Below, in pieces: positions 1 to 7,695 of a stretch of 54,502 nt of DNA. The position numbers and the translations under genes were made by a program. The DNA is from a virus: positions 1-54,502 of IMG/VR virus record IMGVR_UViG_3300030329_002480; one strand, written 5' to 3'. The notes under the pieces were generated by a model. The model was not told the origin of the DNA and did not search any database. It was given only the letters and a program-made list of their open reading frames with translations. Positions within the stretch are counted from its first letter, which is position 1; every line of letters starts with the position of its first letter.

Positions 1-98
1 GTTTGAGATGCAGTTGATGGAAGCGGCAGCACGTAAACGTGCGTGGCTTGTAGAAACAATCCATGACTTACTCACTAGCGGACAGAAAGTGACCGTGT
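1..98. repeat. Terminal direct repeat, left copy
   Basis: These 98 bases are identical to 54404-54501; the next base differs (t here, c at the last base of the window). Joining the copies restores one open helicase frame, so this is the overlap of a circular or permuted genome assembly. The sequence alone cannot say whether it is an assembly overlap or a real short terminal repeat. Confidence 0.95.
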
Positions 99-586
99 TT
101 ACGGGACGACGTAAAGACTGTGAGAAGTTATACGCGGCTATCGCAAAGAAGATGAAGAAGACAAACATCCCTGTCCTGTCTGGTCACGGAGGCGATTCGT
201 TAAAGGTGCGGCAGGAACTTGTAACTAAGTACGCGGAGCTCGAAACAGCGTGCGCGTTCGTCGGGACAACCGACGCATTCGGAGAGGCTATTGATGGATT
301 ACAGAACACCGACACCGTGTTCTTCGCGCTGCTCCCGTACACTCCGGGACAGATTGTTCAGGCCGAAGGTCGCTTTTCACGACATGGCTCGACAAGACCT
401 GTGCTCATCAGTTATGTCATCTGCGAGGGAACCGTAGACGAACACGTAGCAGACCTATTGCTGGCGAAGCTGGAAGCAGTTGAGGCGACATTAGGAGATG
501 AAGAGGCGGGCAATGTCGCAAGGACGCTCGCCGGAGAAGACGACGAAGAAGCCATTATCAACCAACTACTCACTATCAAGGGATAA
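1..586 (+). CDS. Superfamily 2 DNA helicase, C-terminal part
   Basis: This is the second half of the helicase that begins at 53520. Across the end join the gene is 1470 nt and encodes 489 residues. The visible part holds the second RecA-like lobe: a strand-and-helix stretch starting VTVFTGRR, then FVGTTDAFGEAIDGL, and a motif VI of the form Q-x2-Q-x2-G-R-x-S-R-x-G near residues 414-423 of the joined protein. The last 50 residues are acidic. The family uses ATP to translocate along or remodel duplex DNA. In this rightward replication block a role in replication, recombination or origin opening is inferred. It ends 3 nt before the next gene. Confidence 0.9.
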   Translation, partial: FEMQLMEAAARKRAWLVETIHDLLTSGQKVTVFTGRRKDCEKLYAAIAKKMKKTNIPVLSGHGGDSLKVRQELVTKYAELETACAFVGTTDAFGEAIDGLQNTDTVFFALLPYTPGQIVQAEGRFSRHGSTRPVLISYVICEGTVDEHVADLLLAKLEAVEATLGDEEAGNVARTLAGEDDEEAIINQLLTIKG

Positions 587-589
587 AAA

Positions 590-850
590 ATGAAAGACCA
601 ATCAGCAACAGAAGAAGTTTTGAAGTTCCGCAAAGAACTGATGGACCTTGTAACTGAATCCGAGGCAACCAAAGGCGAACTAGTCGATGAGCTACTCGCT
701 GGGGTGGCGTCGTGTCTAGTGCTATTCAAGTGCGCTAGCTTCGGGCATGCATGTGAGCGACTAAAGACTCACATGGATATCTCTGGGCAGGTACTAGCCA
801 TAAGGGAGAACAACCCCTTCGGCTATCCGTCCGCGATTATCGACGCCTAG
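590..850 (+). CDS. Hypothetical protein, 86 aa
   Basis: This small gene lies between the helicase and the Cas4-like nuclease in the same operon. The protein is mostly helical in appearance, with a charged N-terminal half (KFRKELMDLV) and a neutral C-terminal half containing two cysteines. No known motif was recognised. Spacing of 3 nt upstream and 8 nt downstream argues for co-transcription. The ribosome-binding site (AAGGGAT) is weak, so translation may depend on the preceding gene. Confidence 0.7.
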   Translation: MKDQSATEEVLKFRKELMDLVTESEATKGELVDELLAGVASCLVLFKCASFGHACERLKTHMDISGQVLAIRENNPFGYPSAIIDA

Positions 851-858
851 AGGTAGTT

Positions 859-1695
859 ATGAAACACCTGATCGATCCGGGCCCATCCCGCAAAGGATGG
901 CACCGGCTAGCTAAAGTGCTGCGTTGTCCTAGACTATATGCTCTGTCTTATTTGGTAGAGCATCGGACCTCCGACGAGCCTCCGGCTGAGCCCCTGATGA
1001 AGGGCTCTCTGATGCACATCGGGCTCGCGCACCATTACGCACAGAAGTCTGACCTGTTTGAAAACGAGGACATCTACTCACCGCAGGAAGCTATCGAAGT
1101 CTTAGCCCAGCAACAACCCGCTGGGCACCGCGCGGCATGGCAACGTCATGTCCCAGAGATACAGAGAACGCTAGCTGATTATCAGATTCATTGGTCAGGT
1201 GAGCAATGGAAGACTATTGCGATTGAGCATGAGCTTCTTGTCAACGTGTTTGATGAGGAGCGCAACAAGTCGTACCTGTACACACAACGTGTGGATGCCG
1301 TATGGGAACACCCCATGACGGGCAAGATTTACTTTGTAGACCACAAGACCGCCGGTCGGTTTACCTCGCGCACCCTTGGGGGCTACAGTATGAACGGACA
1401 GTTTCTTGGCTATCAGATGATAGGCGAGAGAATGTACAAGGACCGATGGGGAGGCGTACTGCTAAACGTCATCGAGTGGGGGAAAGGAGGGGGCTCTCCA
1501 ACATTTCAACAGATGCCCATCAACCCGGCACCGCACTCCGTCGTGCAGTTCCCGAATGCCATCATTAGAGCAGAGAGGACTATTCAAGACTATGAGAAAA
1601 CTCAGCCAGCAAAGTGGCCAGCAACGCATCAGGAATCGGCGTGCTGGGCATATCGTCAATGTCGATTCTATCAAACATGTCAGTGGGGGAAGTAG
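859..1695 (+). CDS. Cas4/RecB-like PD-(D/E)XK nuclease with iron-sulfur cysteines
   Basis: The 278-residue protein shows the layout of Cas4-type exonucleases: LRCPRLY with Cys23 near the N-terminus, GSLMHIGLAHH (about 49-59), an aspartate in RVDAV (146), the catalytic VDHKTA (D161, K163) and a Q-x3-Y helix (GQFLGYQ). It ends in a cysteine triplet C262-x5-C268-x5-C274. Together with Cys23 this gives the four cysteines that bind a 4Fe-4S cluster in Cas4 and AddB. The family resects DNA ends. The next genes are a RecA-like ATPase and a single-strand-binding-type protein, so a phage recombination module is inferred. No cas1 or cas2 is nearby, so this is not a CRISPR adaptation gene. Confidence 0.88.
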   Translation: MKHLIDPGPSRKGWHRLAKVLRCPRLYALSYLVEHRTSDEPPAEPLMKGSLMHIGLAHHYAQKSDLFENEDIYSPQEAIEVLAQQQPAGHRAAWQRHVPEIQRTLADYQIHWSGEQWKTIAIEHELLVNVFDEERNKSYLYTQRVDAVWEHPMTGKIYFVDHKTAGRFTSRTLGGYSMNGQFLGYQMIGERMYKDRWGGVLLNVIEWGKGGGSPTFQQMPINPAPHSVVQFPNAIIRAERTIQDYEKTQPAKWPATHQESACWAYRQCRFYQTCQWGK

Positions 1696-1698
1696 AAA

Positions 1699-2589
1699 AT
1701 GAATCTGTTTATTATCCTTTATGGTCCTGCCAAGACCGGCAAGACCTTATCCGCAATCGCATCTTGGCCTGATGCACTCGTCGTTGGGCCGGTGGGGGGT
1801 ACTCTCTCCAGTCGGTTCTTAAACCACGAGCCCAAGTTTATTCCGGTGGGAGACCAAATCACCGTGAAGCAGATTGGTGAGATTATCCAGAAGGCGCAGG
1901 ATGAATACCCGTGCATCATTATTGATGACTTTAGTATCATCTGTTCTTCTGAGCTCATGCTCTGTCAACAGTCCTTTAGGGGGTGGGATGCCAACAAGGA
2001 GTTCAATAGGCGCATCCGTGTGCTTAGGGACATCATCCGTAATGCTAACTGCCACGTCGTTCTTACGATGCATGAGCAAGCCCCTAAGGTCGTTGGCCAA
2101 GAGGGTGAGCAGAGGAAGCTACCGGGATGCCCTATGATTCCGGGGTGGCAACTACCAGAGCAGTTCCCGACACACGCCGACCTCGTAGCCAGAGTTATCT
2201 ACGATGAGGACGCACCGGGGAGTTGGCCTTACCTGTATCAGACTGGACCAGACGAGATTTACACTACAGGTGACCGTCTTGCCATCACACCCGAGAAGTT
2301 TCCCATGAATATCCGAGAGGCTCTCCTACTTGCGGGCATCGACGTCCCGCGCCCTGAGCCCTTGGCCTTTATGGAAGATTATATCCCGGTTATCGTCGAT
2401 GCGATCTCCGAGGAGATGGCCACCAAACGACCTTCACTTAAGAAGGTCTTCACACCGTTTGCCGAAAAAATGATAGAGGAGGGGATTGACACTCGGCACA
2501 TCCGCTGGATATTCAACGACGCTCTCCATAGAGAGCACTTGACCCGGCACAACAACAACCTGATTACTAACTTCATTAATACACTCTGA
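1699..2589 (+). CDS. Sak4-like RecA-fold ATPase (recombinase/annealing factor)
   Basis: The 296-residue protein opens with a P-loop GPAKTGKT (residues 9-16). A hydrophobic strand ending in two aspartates (CIIIDDFS, about residues 73-80) acts as Walker B, and VVLTMHEQAP resembles the sensor segment of AAA_24/Sak4-type phage ATPases. Sak4 proteins bind single-stranded DNA and promote strand annealing with a partner SSB, and such a partner is the next gene. A good ribosome-binding site (GGGGGAAG) precedes the ATG. The C-terminal 100 residues are not recognised. It could instead be a generic nucleoside-triphosphate-binding AAA_24 protein. Confidence 0.75.
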   Translation: MNLFIILYGPAKTGKTLSAIASWPDALVVGPVGGTLSSRFLNHEPKFIPVGDQITVKQIGEIIQKAQDEYPCIIIDDFSIICSSELMLCQQSFRGWDANKEFNRRIRVLRDIIRNANCHVVLTMHEQAPKVVGQEGEQRKLPGCPMIPGWQLPEQFPTHADLVARVIYDEDAPGSWPYLYQTGPDEIYTTGDRLAITPEKFPMNIREALLLAGIDVPRPEPLAFMEDYIPVIVDAISEEMATKRPSLKKVFTPFAEKMIEEGIDTRHIRWIFNDALHREHLTRHNNNLITNFINTL

Positions 2590-2596
2590 GGAACAC

Positions 2597-3109
2597 ATGT
2601 TCAACTTTGACTTTACTTCTACTAGCATCAACCAGTCCCCAAGTAAGTCGGGTGTCTTCCCTGTGAAGATCACCGGCATCGAGGGCTACACGTCCAAAAG
2701 CGGCAATGCCCGCATTCGTATCCGCGCCGCAGTCTCTGAAGGCGAGTGCGAGGGATGCACCATCGTCGATGGCATCAACCTGCCCACCGAGGAGAACTCC
2801 AAGGTTAAAGGCATTTGGCTTCGGTTCTTCGCGTCTCTCGGCCTGACTCCGTCCGACGTGAAAGAGTCTTTCAGCAAAGACTACAAGAACCTTGACGATG
2901 CCGTTAAGCACATCAGTAAGGTGCTGATGGACCTCAAGGGCTACTGCTACTACGCGCCTGCCGTAGGAGAGGGAACATACCCTACGAAGAAGTGGCTCAC
3001 CTCAGCGCAAGCTGAAGGTGCGCGTGAGTCTTCCTCCGCTGGAACTGCCGCTAGTGGCAGCACAAACGCTGCGTCTGACGCTCTGAAGGACTTCATCAAC
3101 GTCCGTTGA
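2597..3109 (+). CDS. Probable single-stranded DNA-binding protein (OB-fold, DUF669-like)
   Basis: The 170-residue protein has an N-terminal beta-rich domain with alternating strands (GVFPVKITGIEGY, ARIRIRAAVSEG) typical of phage SSB-like proteins. A low-complexity Ser/Ala/Gly tail follows at about residues 137-160, and the C-terminus is ALKDFINVR. Bacterial SSB tails normally end in an acidic tip, which is not obvious here. Position right after the Sak4-like ATPase and Cas4-like nuclease supports a partner role in recombination and replication. The assignment rests on context and general composition rather than a diagnostic motif. A strong terminator follows immediately. Confidence 0.6.
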   Translation: MFNFDFTSTSINQSPSKSGVFPVKITGIEGYTSKSGNARIRIRAAVSEGECEGCTIVDGINLPTEENSKVKGIWLRFFASLGLTPSDVKESFSKDYKNLDDAVKHISKVLMDLKGYCYYAPAVGEGTYPTKKWLTSAQAEGARESSSAGTAASGSTNAASDALKDFINVR

Positions 3110-3117
3110 TTCTTGCT

Positions 3118-3155
3118 GGGGGGTGCTTCACTGGTTGGGGCACCCCCCTTTTTTT
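3118..3155 (+). terminator. Rho-independent terminator after the SSB-type gene
   Basis: A perfect 9-bp stem (GGGGGGTGC at 3118-3126 with GCACCCCCC at 3140-3148) is followed by seven T residues at 3149-3155. It starts 8 nt after the stop codon of the SSB-type gene. Downstream genes in the same direction begin only 10 nt later, so polymerase gene transcription must come from read-through, antitermination or a promoter inside the SSB-type gene. Confidence 0.88.
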
Positions 3156-3165
3156 CGGGGGCGTT

Positions 3166-3360
3166 ATGAACTGTTGGCATTGTAAGACTGAACTAATCTG
3201 GGGTGGCGACCACGACGCGGAAGAGGATACCGAGGTCTTCACTATGGTCACCAACCTATCGTGCCCAAAGTGCAACTCACTTGTGTTGGTGTACTCTGGC
3301 GTAAAGGAGAATCTACCACCCGCCCGTATCGAACTAGGTGGGGATAACGATGGCGTTTGA
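3166..3360 (+). CDS. Small zinc-ribbon protein, 64 aa
   Basis: The ATG at 3166 is chosen because an upstream in-frame TTG would place the start inside the terminator hairpin. The protein carries two cysteine knuckles, CWHC near residue 3 and CPKC near residue 34, that would bind one zinc. The remainder is acidic. Its last 11 bases overlap the start of the DNA polymerase gene at 3350, suggesting coupled translation. Function is unknown; similar ribbons in replication operons can be transcription or replication accessory factors. Confidence 0.75.
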   Translation: MNCWHCKTELIWGGDHDAEEDTEVFTMVTNLSCPKCNSLVLVYSGVKENLPPARIELGGDNDGV

Positions 3361-5821
3361 TAAAGCCAAGTGTGAGCAGTGCCCACTTAAAAAGCACTGG
3401 CAAAAGAAGAAGTGCTGGAGCCCCGTAGACTTCGAGCAGAGAGCGTCGGGGGACGGAGGCATACTCATCCTAGGGGAAGGACCGACAAAGACCGACATGA
3501 GCCTTGGGAGGCCATTCTCGGATATGTACGGGGCCGACCTACTAGATGCACTAAAGACCCTAGGGCTACGTCGAGAGGACGTGTCGTGGGGGCACGTTAT
3601 CGGATGCCGTTGGCCAAACGATGACCCAAAGACATACATTGCAAGGCTTCGCGCGTTGAACCGACGTCGAGCAAAGAAGTGGGGGAAGGGGCCTTTGCTT
3701 TCCCCCATCGAGGCGTGTCGTCAGCATACAGAGCACCATATGCAAAAGAGCGAAGCCATCCTCTCCTTGGGCTCGCTTGCGACCAAGGCAGTCTTTGGTA
3801 ACAACGTGAAGCTCGATGGTGTTCGTGGCGCACCTTCCTTTGTAGGGAAGACCAAGGTCGTACCATCGTACACACCGCAAGTTGTGAGGAAGAACCCTAG
3901 GTTTCGGGATGTGTTTCTTAGAGACTTGGCCAAGATGCTACGTCACTACAACGATGAGCTCCAATGGAAAGACCCAGAGGTTATCTACAATCCGACTTAT
4001 GAAGTAGCTAAGGAGTTCTTTGCGTCCGTCAAAGAGCAGGGCGACATACTGGTGTACGACGTTGAGACCGATGGTATCGACGCCCTGAGTACTGACCTGC
4101 GTTGCGTGGGTATCGGAACAAAAGACCGCGCACTCGTTATCGGATTTGTTAGCATCGACGGTGTCAGTCGCTTCTACTCTAAGGAAGACGAAGCACAGAT
4201 GAAGGACCTGTTGCGAGAGGTCTTTACCGACGAGACCTTCTTGAAGGGCGGACATAACGCTGGATACTTTGACCGGCTGGTTATCGAGCAACACCTAGGG
4301 GTCACGCCCCGTCCGCTGGTGGATAGCATACTTCTCCATAAGCTAGCGGCATCCGAACACCGACACAACCTAGGGTTCATCGGCTCGTATGAGCTCGACC
4401 TACCCGCGTGGAAGGCAGACCATACAGGGGTGGAGGCTAAGACCGACGAGGAGTTGCATGCGTACTGCGCGACGGACGTAGCGGTCACCGGACGTATCAT
4501 GCTCCCTGTTCGCCATCAGGCAGAGATGAGGCAACAACTCCACCTCTACTCCTTTGATGAGAAGATTCAGAACATCTGCGCGGGCATGCGTAGGATGGGC
4601 ATGAGGATTGACGAGGGTCGTCGGCTCGCGCACGAACAGGAGCAAGCCGAGTTGGTGGCACGACACCGCAAGGTGATGGAGAAGATGCACCCAGAGGTAC
4701 ATCCCAACTCGACTGCCCAGCTCAGGGAACTTCTCTTTACCGAGTGGGGGCTCCCCCCCTCTTCGTTTACACCTACGGGGGAGATCTCCGTTAACGCCGA
4801 TGCCTTACGTACACTCGCCACATCCCCCCTGCTTAGCGACAAACAACGTAAGTACGTGAAGTCTCTCCGCTTCTACCGCAGAGGGGAAAAGCTCCTGTCT
4901 ACTTACTTGCGTAAGTTAGCCCCCGGTGCTGGGCTGGTCCGTGACGGGTACGTCTACCCCAACTGGAACTCCCACGGCACTGTTACCGGTCGGTTGTCTA
5001 GCTCTGGGCCCAACTTCCAGAACATCCCTTACGCTCTGCGAGACATGTTTATCCCCCCGGAAGGGTGCGTGTTTGTTGGTGCTGACTATGACCAGTTAGA
5101 GCTTCGATACTGCTCTGGTCTGGCAGGCGCGGCACACTACCTCGATGCGTTTGAGAAACAGCTTATTGACCCACACAACCTGACCGGAGACCTCATGTTT
5201 GGGGAGAAGTTCTGGCAGGTGGAAGGAGCCCCGGAGACTAAGATGGGCAAGGGCACGGGGCAGTTTAAGCGGATGCGAAACCTCGCCAAAGCTATCTGCT
5301 TCGCTAGTCTCTACGGTGCGAGCGCACCCAAGATTCATGAGCTCGTGACCAGCACCGAGGACAATGATGGGAACCTCATCTACGCCCATTACACCCTCCA
5401 GCAAATCCGCGTCCTGCATCGCAGGTGGAAGCGGCAAGCACCGGAGTTCGCGAGGTGGTGGGCTAAGACGTTAAGATTTTGTAAAGAGAACGGGTATGTG
5501 GCGGAGTCGGTGTTAGGCAGGCGTCGTTATTTCCACAAGGAGGACTACAACGCTGTACTCAACTTCCCGGTGCAAGCCGGGGCGTTCAACGTGGTGGCGT
5601 TGTCGATGATTGATTTGGTAGAGAACCACCTGCCGTTCGACTTCAAGAACAAGATTGGCTTAGTGAATCAGCTTCATGATGCCGTCTTGTTCAGCGTACC
5701 GGTGGCGCAAGCCGAGGACGTAAAACAACTTGTTACTGAAACACTCACGAGACGGGTGGATGGTCTGCCCGTCACATTTACCGCAGAAGCAGAGATTGCA
5801 GAATCTTGGAGGGAAGCATGA
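3350..5821 (+). CDS. Family A DNA polymerase with N-terminal UDG-like iron-sulfur domain
   Basis: The gene encodes 823 residues from the ATG at 3350; a GTG 12 nt upstream is less likely. Residues 1-200 resemble family 4 uracil-DNA glycosylases: CEQCPL (C8, C11), GEGPTKTD (43-50), GRPF (53-56), an IGC (C86) and EAC (C123) giving the four cluster cysteines, and a YTP (174-176) where the family has a His-Pro. A 3'-5' exonuclease domain follows, with DVET (237-240), a GHNAGYFD segment and YCATD. The polymerase domain has motif A DYDQLELR (from D579), motif B with K647, F651 and YG (655-656), and motif C reading HDA (776-778) instead of the usual HDE. This is the replicative polymerase of the phage. 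Confidence 0.95.
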   Translation: MAFDKAKCEQCPLKKHWQKKKCWSPVDFEQRASGDGGILILGEGPTKTDMSLGRPFSDMYGADLLDALKTLGLRREDVSWGHVIGCRWPNDDPKTYIARLRALNRRRAKKWGKGPLLSPIEACRQHTEHHMQKSEAILSLGSLATKAVFGNNVKLDGVRGAPSFVGKTKVVPSYTPQVVRKNPRFRDVFLRDLAKMLRHYNDELQWKDPEVIYNPTYEVAKEFFASVKEQGDILVYDVETDGIDALSTDLRCVGIGTKDRALVIGFVSIDGVSRFYSKEDEAQMKDLLREVFTDETFLKGGHNAGYFDRLVIEQHLGVTPRPLVDSILLHKLAASEHRHNLGFIGSYELDLPAWKADHTGVEAKTDEELHAYCATDVAVTGRIMLPVRHQAEMRQQLHLYSFDEKIQNICAGMRRMGMRIDEGRRLAHEQEQAELVARHRKVMEKMHPEVHPNSTAQLRELLFTEWGLPPSSFTPTGEISVNADALRTLATSPLLSDKQRKYVKSLRFYRRGEKLLSTYLRKLAPGAGLVRDGYVYPNWNSHGTVTGRLSSSGPNFQNIPYALRDMFIPPEGCVFVGADYDQLELRYCSGLAGAAHYLDAFEKQLIDPHNLTGDLMFGEKFWQVEGAPETKMGKGTGQFKRMRNLAKAICFASLYGASAPKIHELVTSTEDNDGNLIYAHYTLQQIRVLHRRWKRQAPEFARWWAKTLRFCKENGYVAESVLGRRRYFHKEDYNAVLNFPVQAGAFNVVALSMIDLVENHLPFDFKNKIGLVNQLHDAVLFSVPVAQAEDVKQLVTETLTRRVDGLPVTFTAEAEIAESWREA

Positions 5822-6795
5822 TTAAAACACTTGTTACTAACATCAAACGAAACGCCGACATGAGGTACCGATTCACACACCCACACGTCCTCGTGCTTGG
5901 GGACAATGGGTCGGGCAAGAGCTCACTCGTTCACGGCATTGAGCTCGCCTGCTTCGGGCAGGTGTTCGACGCCGCAGGCAAAGACATCAAGCTGAAGAGA
6001 CATCTTGAGTTCATGGTCGGACACAACGAAGAGGTCAACGCCTCTATCCTACTGGCTGACTGCGAGTCATACCGGTATGGCAACGACAAGCCCGATGTGC
6101 TGAACGCCATGCAGATGGCTACGTCAGCCCTGACTGGTGGGACCAATGGTCTCTGCCGGTTCTTGTTGAAGTACATGGACGAGGACATGCCCCTGTGTGT
6201 CACGTATCAGGGCTGGAGTGAGCAGGTGAAGCAGCACGGGTCATACCGCGCCGCACTTCTTCGGATGGAAGAGGTCGTAGGCAAGTCGCTTAGAAAGCAT
6301 CGCGCCACCATCAAAGAGCTCGACGTTGCTCTGAAGTACTCCCCACATGACGAAGACCTTCTTGCCCGTCGCGCCCAAGCGGTCCTGCACGAGGCTACGT
6401 CGAAAGACTTGTCCGCGCAGATCCAGAAGGAGATGCTGCGGTTTGTGGAGGAGGTCAGCAAAGGGCTGGAGGACCGCATGCTCCGCTACACACCGGACGG
6501 CATGGGCACACCCAAGCTCTTTATTCGAGGCAACGACGTCCGTATTGGATTCGCTGAGCGTCCCGTTCCATCAGGCGCGGAAGGCGTGGCACTAGCCCTC
6601 GCACTAGCGGCTGCGGTTTTGCCGATGGAGAAGAGTATTATCGTGTTTCCTGACCGGGCATATGATAAGAGGACACTAGGCAAGATGATGCGTGTCGCAC
6701 GCAGCATCCCTGCTTTTGGCGTGTACGTTCAATCCACAGTGCTTCCAGAACATTATGAGGCAGAGGAGTTGGGATGGCAGATAGTGAAGGTTTGA
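5818..6795 (+). CDS. SMC/RecF-like P-loop ATPase
   Basis: The ATG at 5818 overlaps the polymerase stop (ATGA) and has GGAGGG five bases upstream. The 325-residue protein has a P-loop GDNGSGKS (about 29-36) of the RecF/SbcC type, a short helical middle (about 160-215) and an ABC-like signature SGAEG near residue 249. The expected Walker B acidic pair is replaced by a strand reading IIVFPDRAYD. It is far shorter than SbcC or RecN, with almost no coiled coil. Its place after polymerase suggests handling of DNA ends or replication intermediates, possibly with the Cas4-like nuclease. The exact role is unknown. Confidence 0.75.
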   Translation: MIKTLVTNIKRNADMRYRFTHPHVLVLGDNGSGKSSLVHGIELACFGQVFDAAGKDIKLKRHLEFMVGHNEEVNASILLADCESYRYGNDKPDVLNAMQMATSALTGGTNGLCRFLLKYMDEDMPLCVTYQGWSEQVKQHGSYRAALLRMEEVVGKSLRKHRATIKELDVALKYSPHDEDLLARRAQAVLHEATSKDLSAQIQKEMLRFVEEVSKGLEDRMLRYTPDGMGTPKLFIRGNDVRIGFAERPVPSGAEGVALALALAAAVLPMEKSIIVFPDRAYDKRTLGKMMRVARSIPAFGVYVQSTVLPEHYEAEELGWQIVKV

Positions 6796-7322
6796 CCTCT
6801 AAGATTCTAACCGCGCTATCCGTATGGGCACCGTACCGCTACGGGGGGAAGGTGGATTTTCCGCCTGACGTCCGTGGCGTCCCATCCTCGCTTCTCCGCA
6901 CAGGAACCCGCTGTATCGACTGTTCGAGCTTTACGTGGGCCATTCTTTCTCAGGTATTCCCTGACCTTAAGTGGTCAACAAAGTACTATAAGAGATACCA
7001 GATGTGGGACCGCACCGATATGTGGGCCCCCATCCGGGTAGCAGAGGAGCTAGGCATTGGCAAAGACGAACACGGTGATGGGTGGTATTTGTATCAAGTG
7101 TGGAAGGGTGAGTGGGAAGGAGGACATTCCTTCCTTGGTCTCTCCCGTGGTGGTCGATTGCTTGTGCTGGAAGCGACGAAGAGCTGCCGGAACGGGTGCA
7201 ACCACGACGGGGTCGTGTGGCGCGGCATCGGACCAGCAGGACCAGAGCTCCCAGACATGCCCGAATACTGCGAGCACGAAGCCACCAGAGGGCTAGTCTT
7301 CGCTAAGACGAAGCTGGGCTAG
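6774..7322 (+). CDS. NlpC/P60-like cell wall hydrolase (probable endolysin)
   Basis: The 182-residue protein contains a TRCIDCSSFTW segment in which Cys50 sits where the NlpC/P60 catalytic cysteine (D-C-S) does. GGHSFLGL follows with His118 as the likely second catalytic residue. NlpC/P60 enzymes cut peptidoglycan stem peptides or related amide bonds. No signal peptide is visible, so it would need a holin; a candidate is the gene at 10747-11049. The gene overlaps the ATPase by 22 nt and ends at the convergent junction with the late operon. An amidase of the CHAP group is a less likely alternative. Confidence 0.72.
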   Translation: MADSEGLTSKILTALSVWAPYRYGGKVDFPPDVRGVPSSLLRTGTRCIDCSSFTWAILSQVFPDLKWSTKYYKRYQMWDRTDMWAPIRVAEELGIGKDEHGDGWYLYQVWKGEWEGGHSFLGLSRGGRLLVLEATKSCRNGCNHDGVVWRGIGPAGPELPDMPEYCEHEATRGLVFAKTKLG

Positions 7323-7687
7323 TTGTAGACGAACGTGAGCCCGCAGGCATTGCTGGGTGCGGCTGGACTTCCCGCAGAGTTACTCGCAGTCGTCGTGGCG
7401 ACGTATGAAATACCTGTTCCCAAGGCGAGGCCCATGGGGATAGACACGTACTCTTTCGTGGCTCCCGCAGCCTTGACAATAATCGAGGGCTCCGTAGTGC
7501 CCAAAGTCACCGAGGTGGCCTCGTAAATCTTGAGGTAGGTGACCGCTGAGTTAGCCGTGTTGTCGAACTCAATGTGAAAGATTGTACTTGAGCCGGAGAC
7601 TGCGTTGACGGCGCTGTTGCTGGCCGCTGTGTCCGTGTACCGTTTCCCGCCAATCGGGTTTGAAATAGTAACCGTTGTCGTAGCCAT
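7319..7687 (-). CDS. Small structural-type protein, paralogue A (122 aa)
   Basis: This is the last gene of the leftward late operon. The protein is rich in Thr, Ser, Ala and Gly, lacks charged clusters and looks like an all-beta virion protein. It shares a pattern with its neighbour at 7696-8073: a DNTA segment followed by YLK(I/L)Y, then GTT-x-P, then a Pro-x-Gly and a GxxY pair. The two are tandem paralogues. Similar short Thr-rich proteins occur as capsid or tail surface proteins, but function is not known. Its stop codon lies in the CTAG at 7319-7322 that also ends the rightward lysin gene. Confidence 0.75.
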   Translation of the reverse strand: MATTTVTISNPIGGKRYTDTAASNSAVNAVSGSSTIFHIEFDNTANSAVTYLKIYEATSVTLGTTEPSIIVKAAGATKEYVSIPMGLALGTGISYVATTTASNSAGSPAAPSNACGLTFVYN

Positions 7688-7695
7688 CTAGTCCC

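Noticed and set aside
859-1695. CRISPR adaptation module from a Cas4-like gene
   Set aside because: No cas1, cas2 or repeat-spacer array exists in the window; recombination context explains the gene.
3106-3165. TTG start for the small zinc-ribbon gene
   Set aside because: That start would begin inside the SSB-type stop region and translate the terminator hairpin; the ATG at 3166 is simpler.
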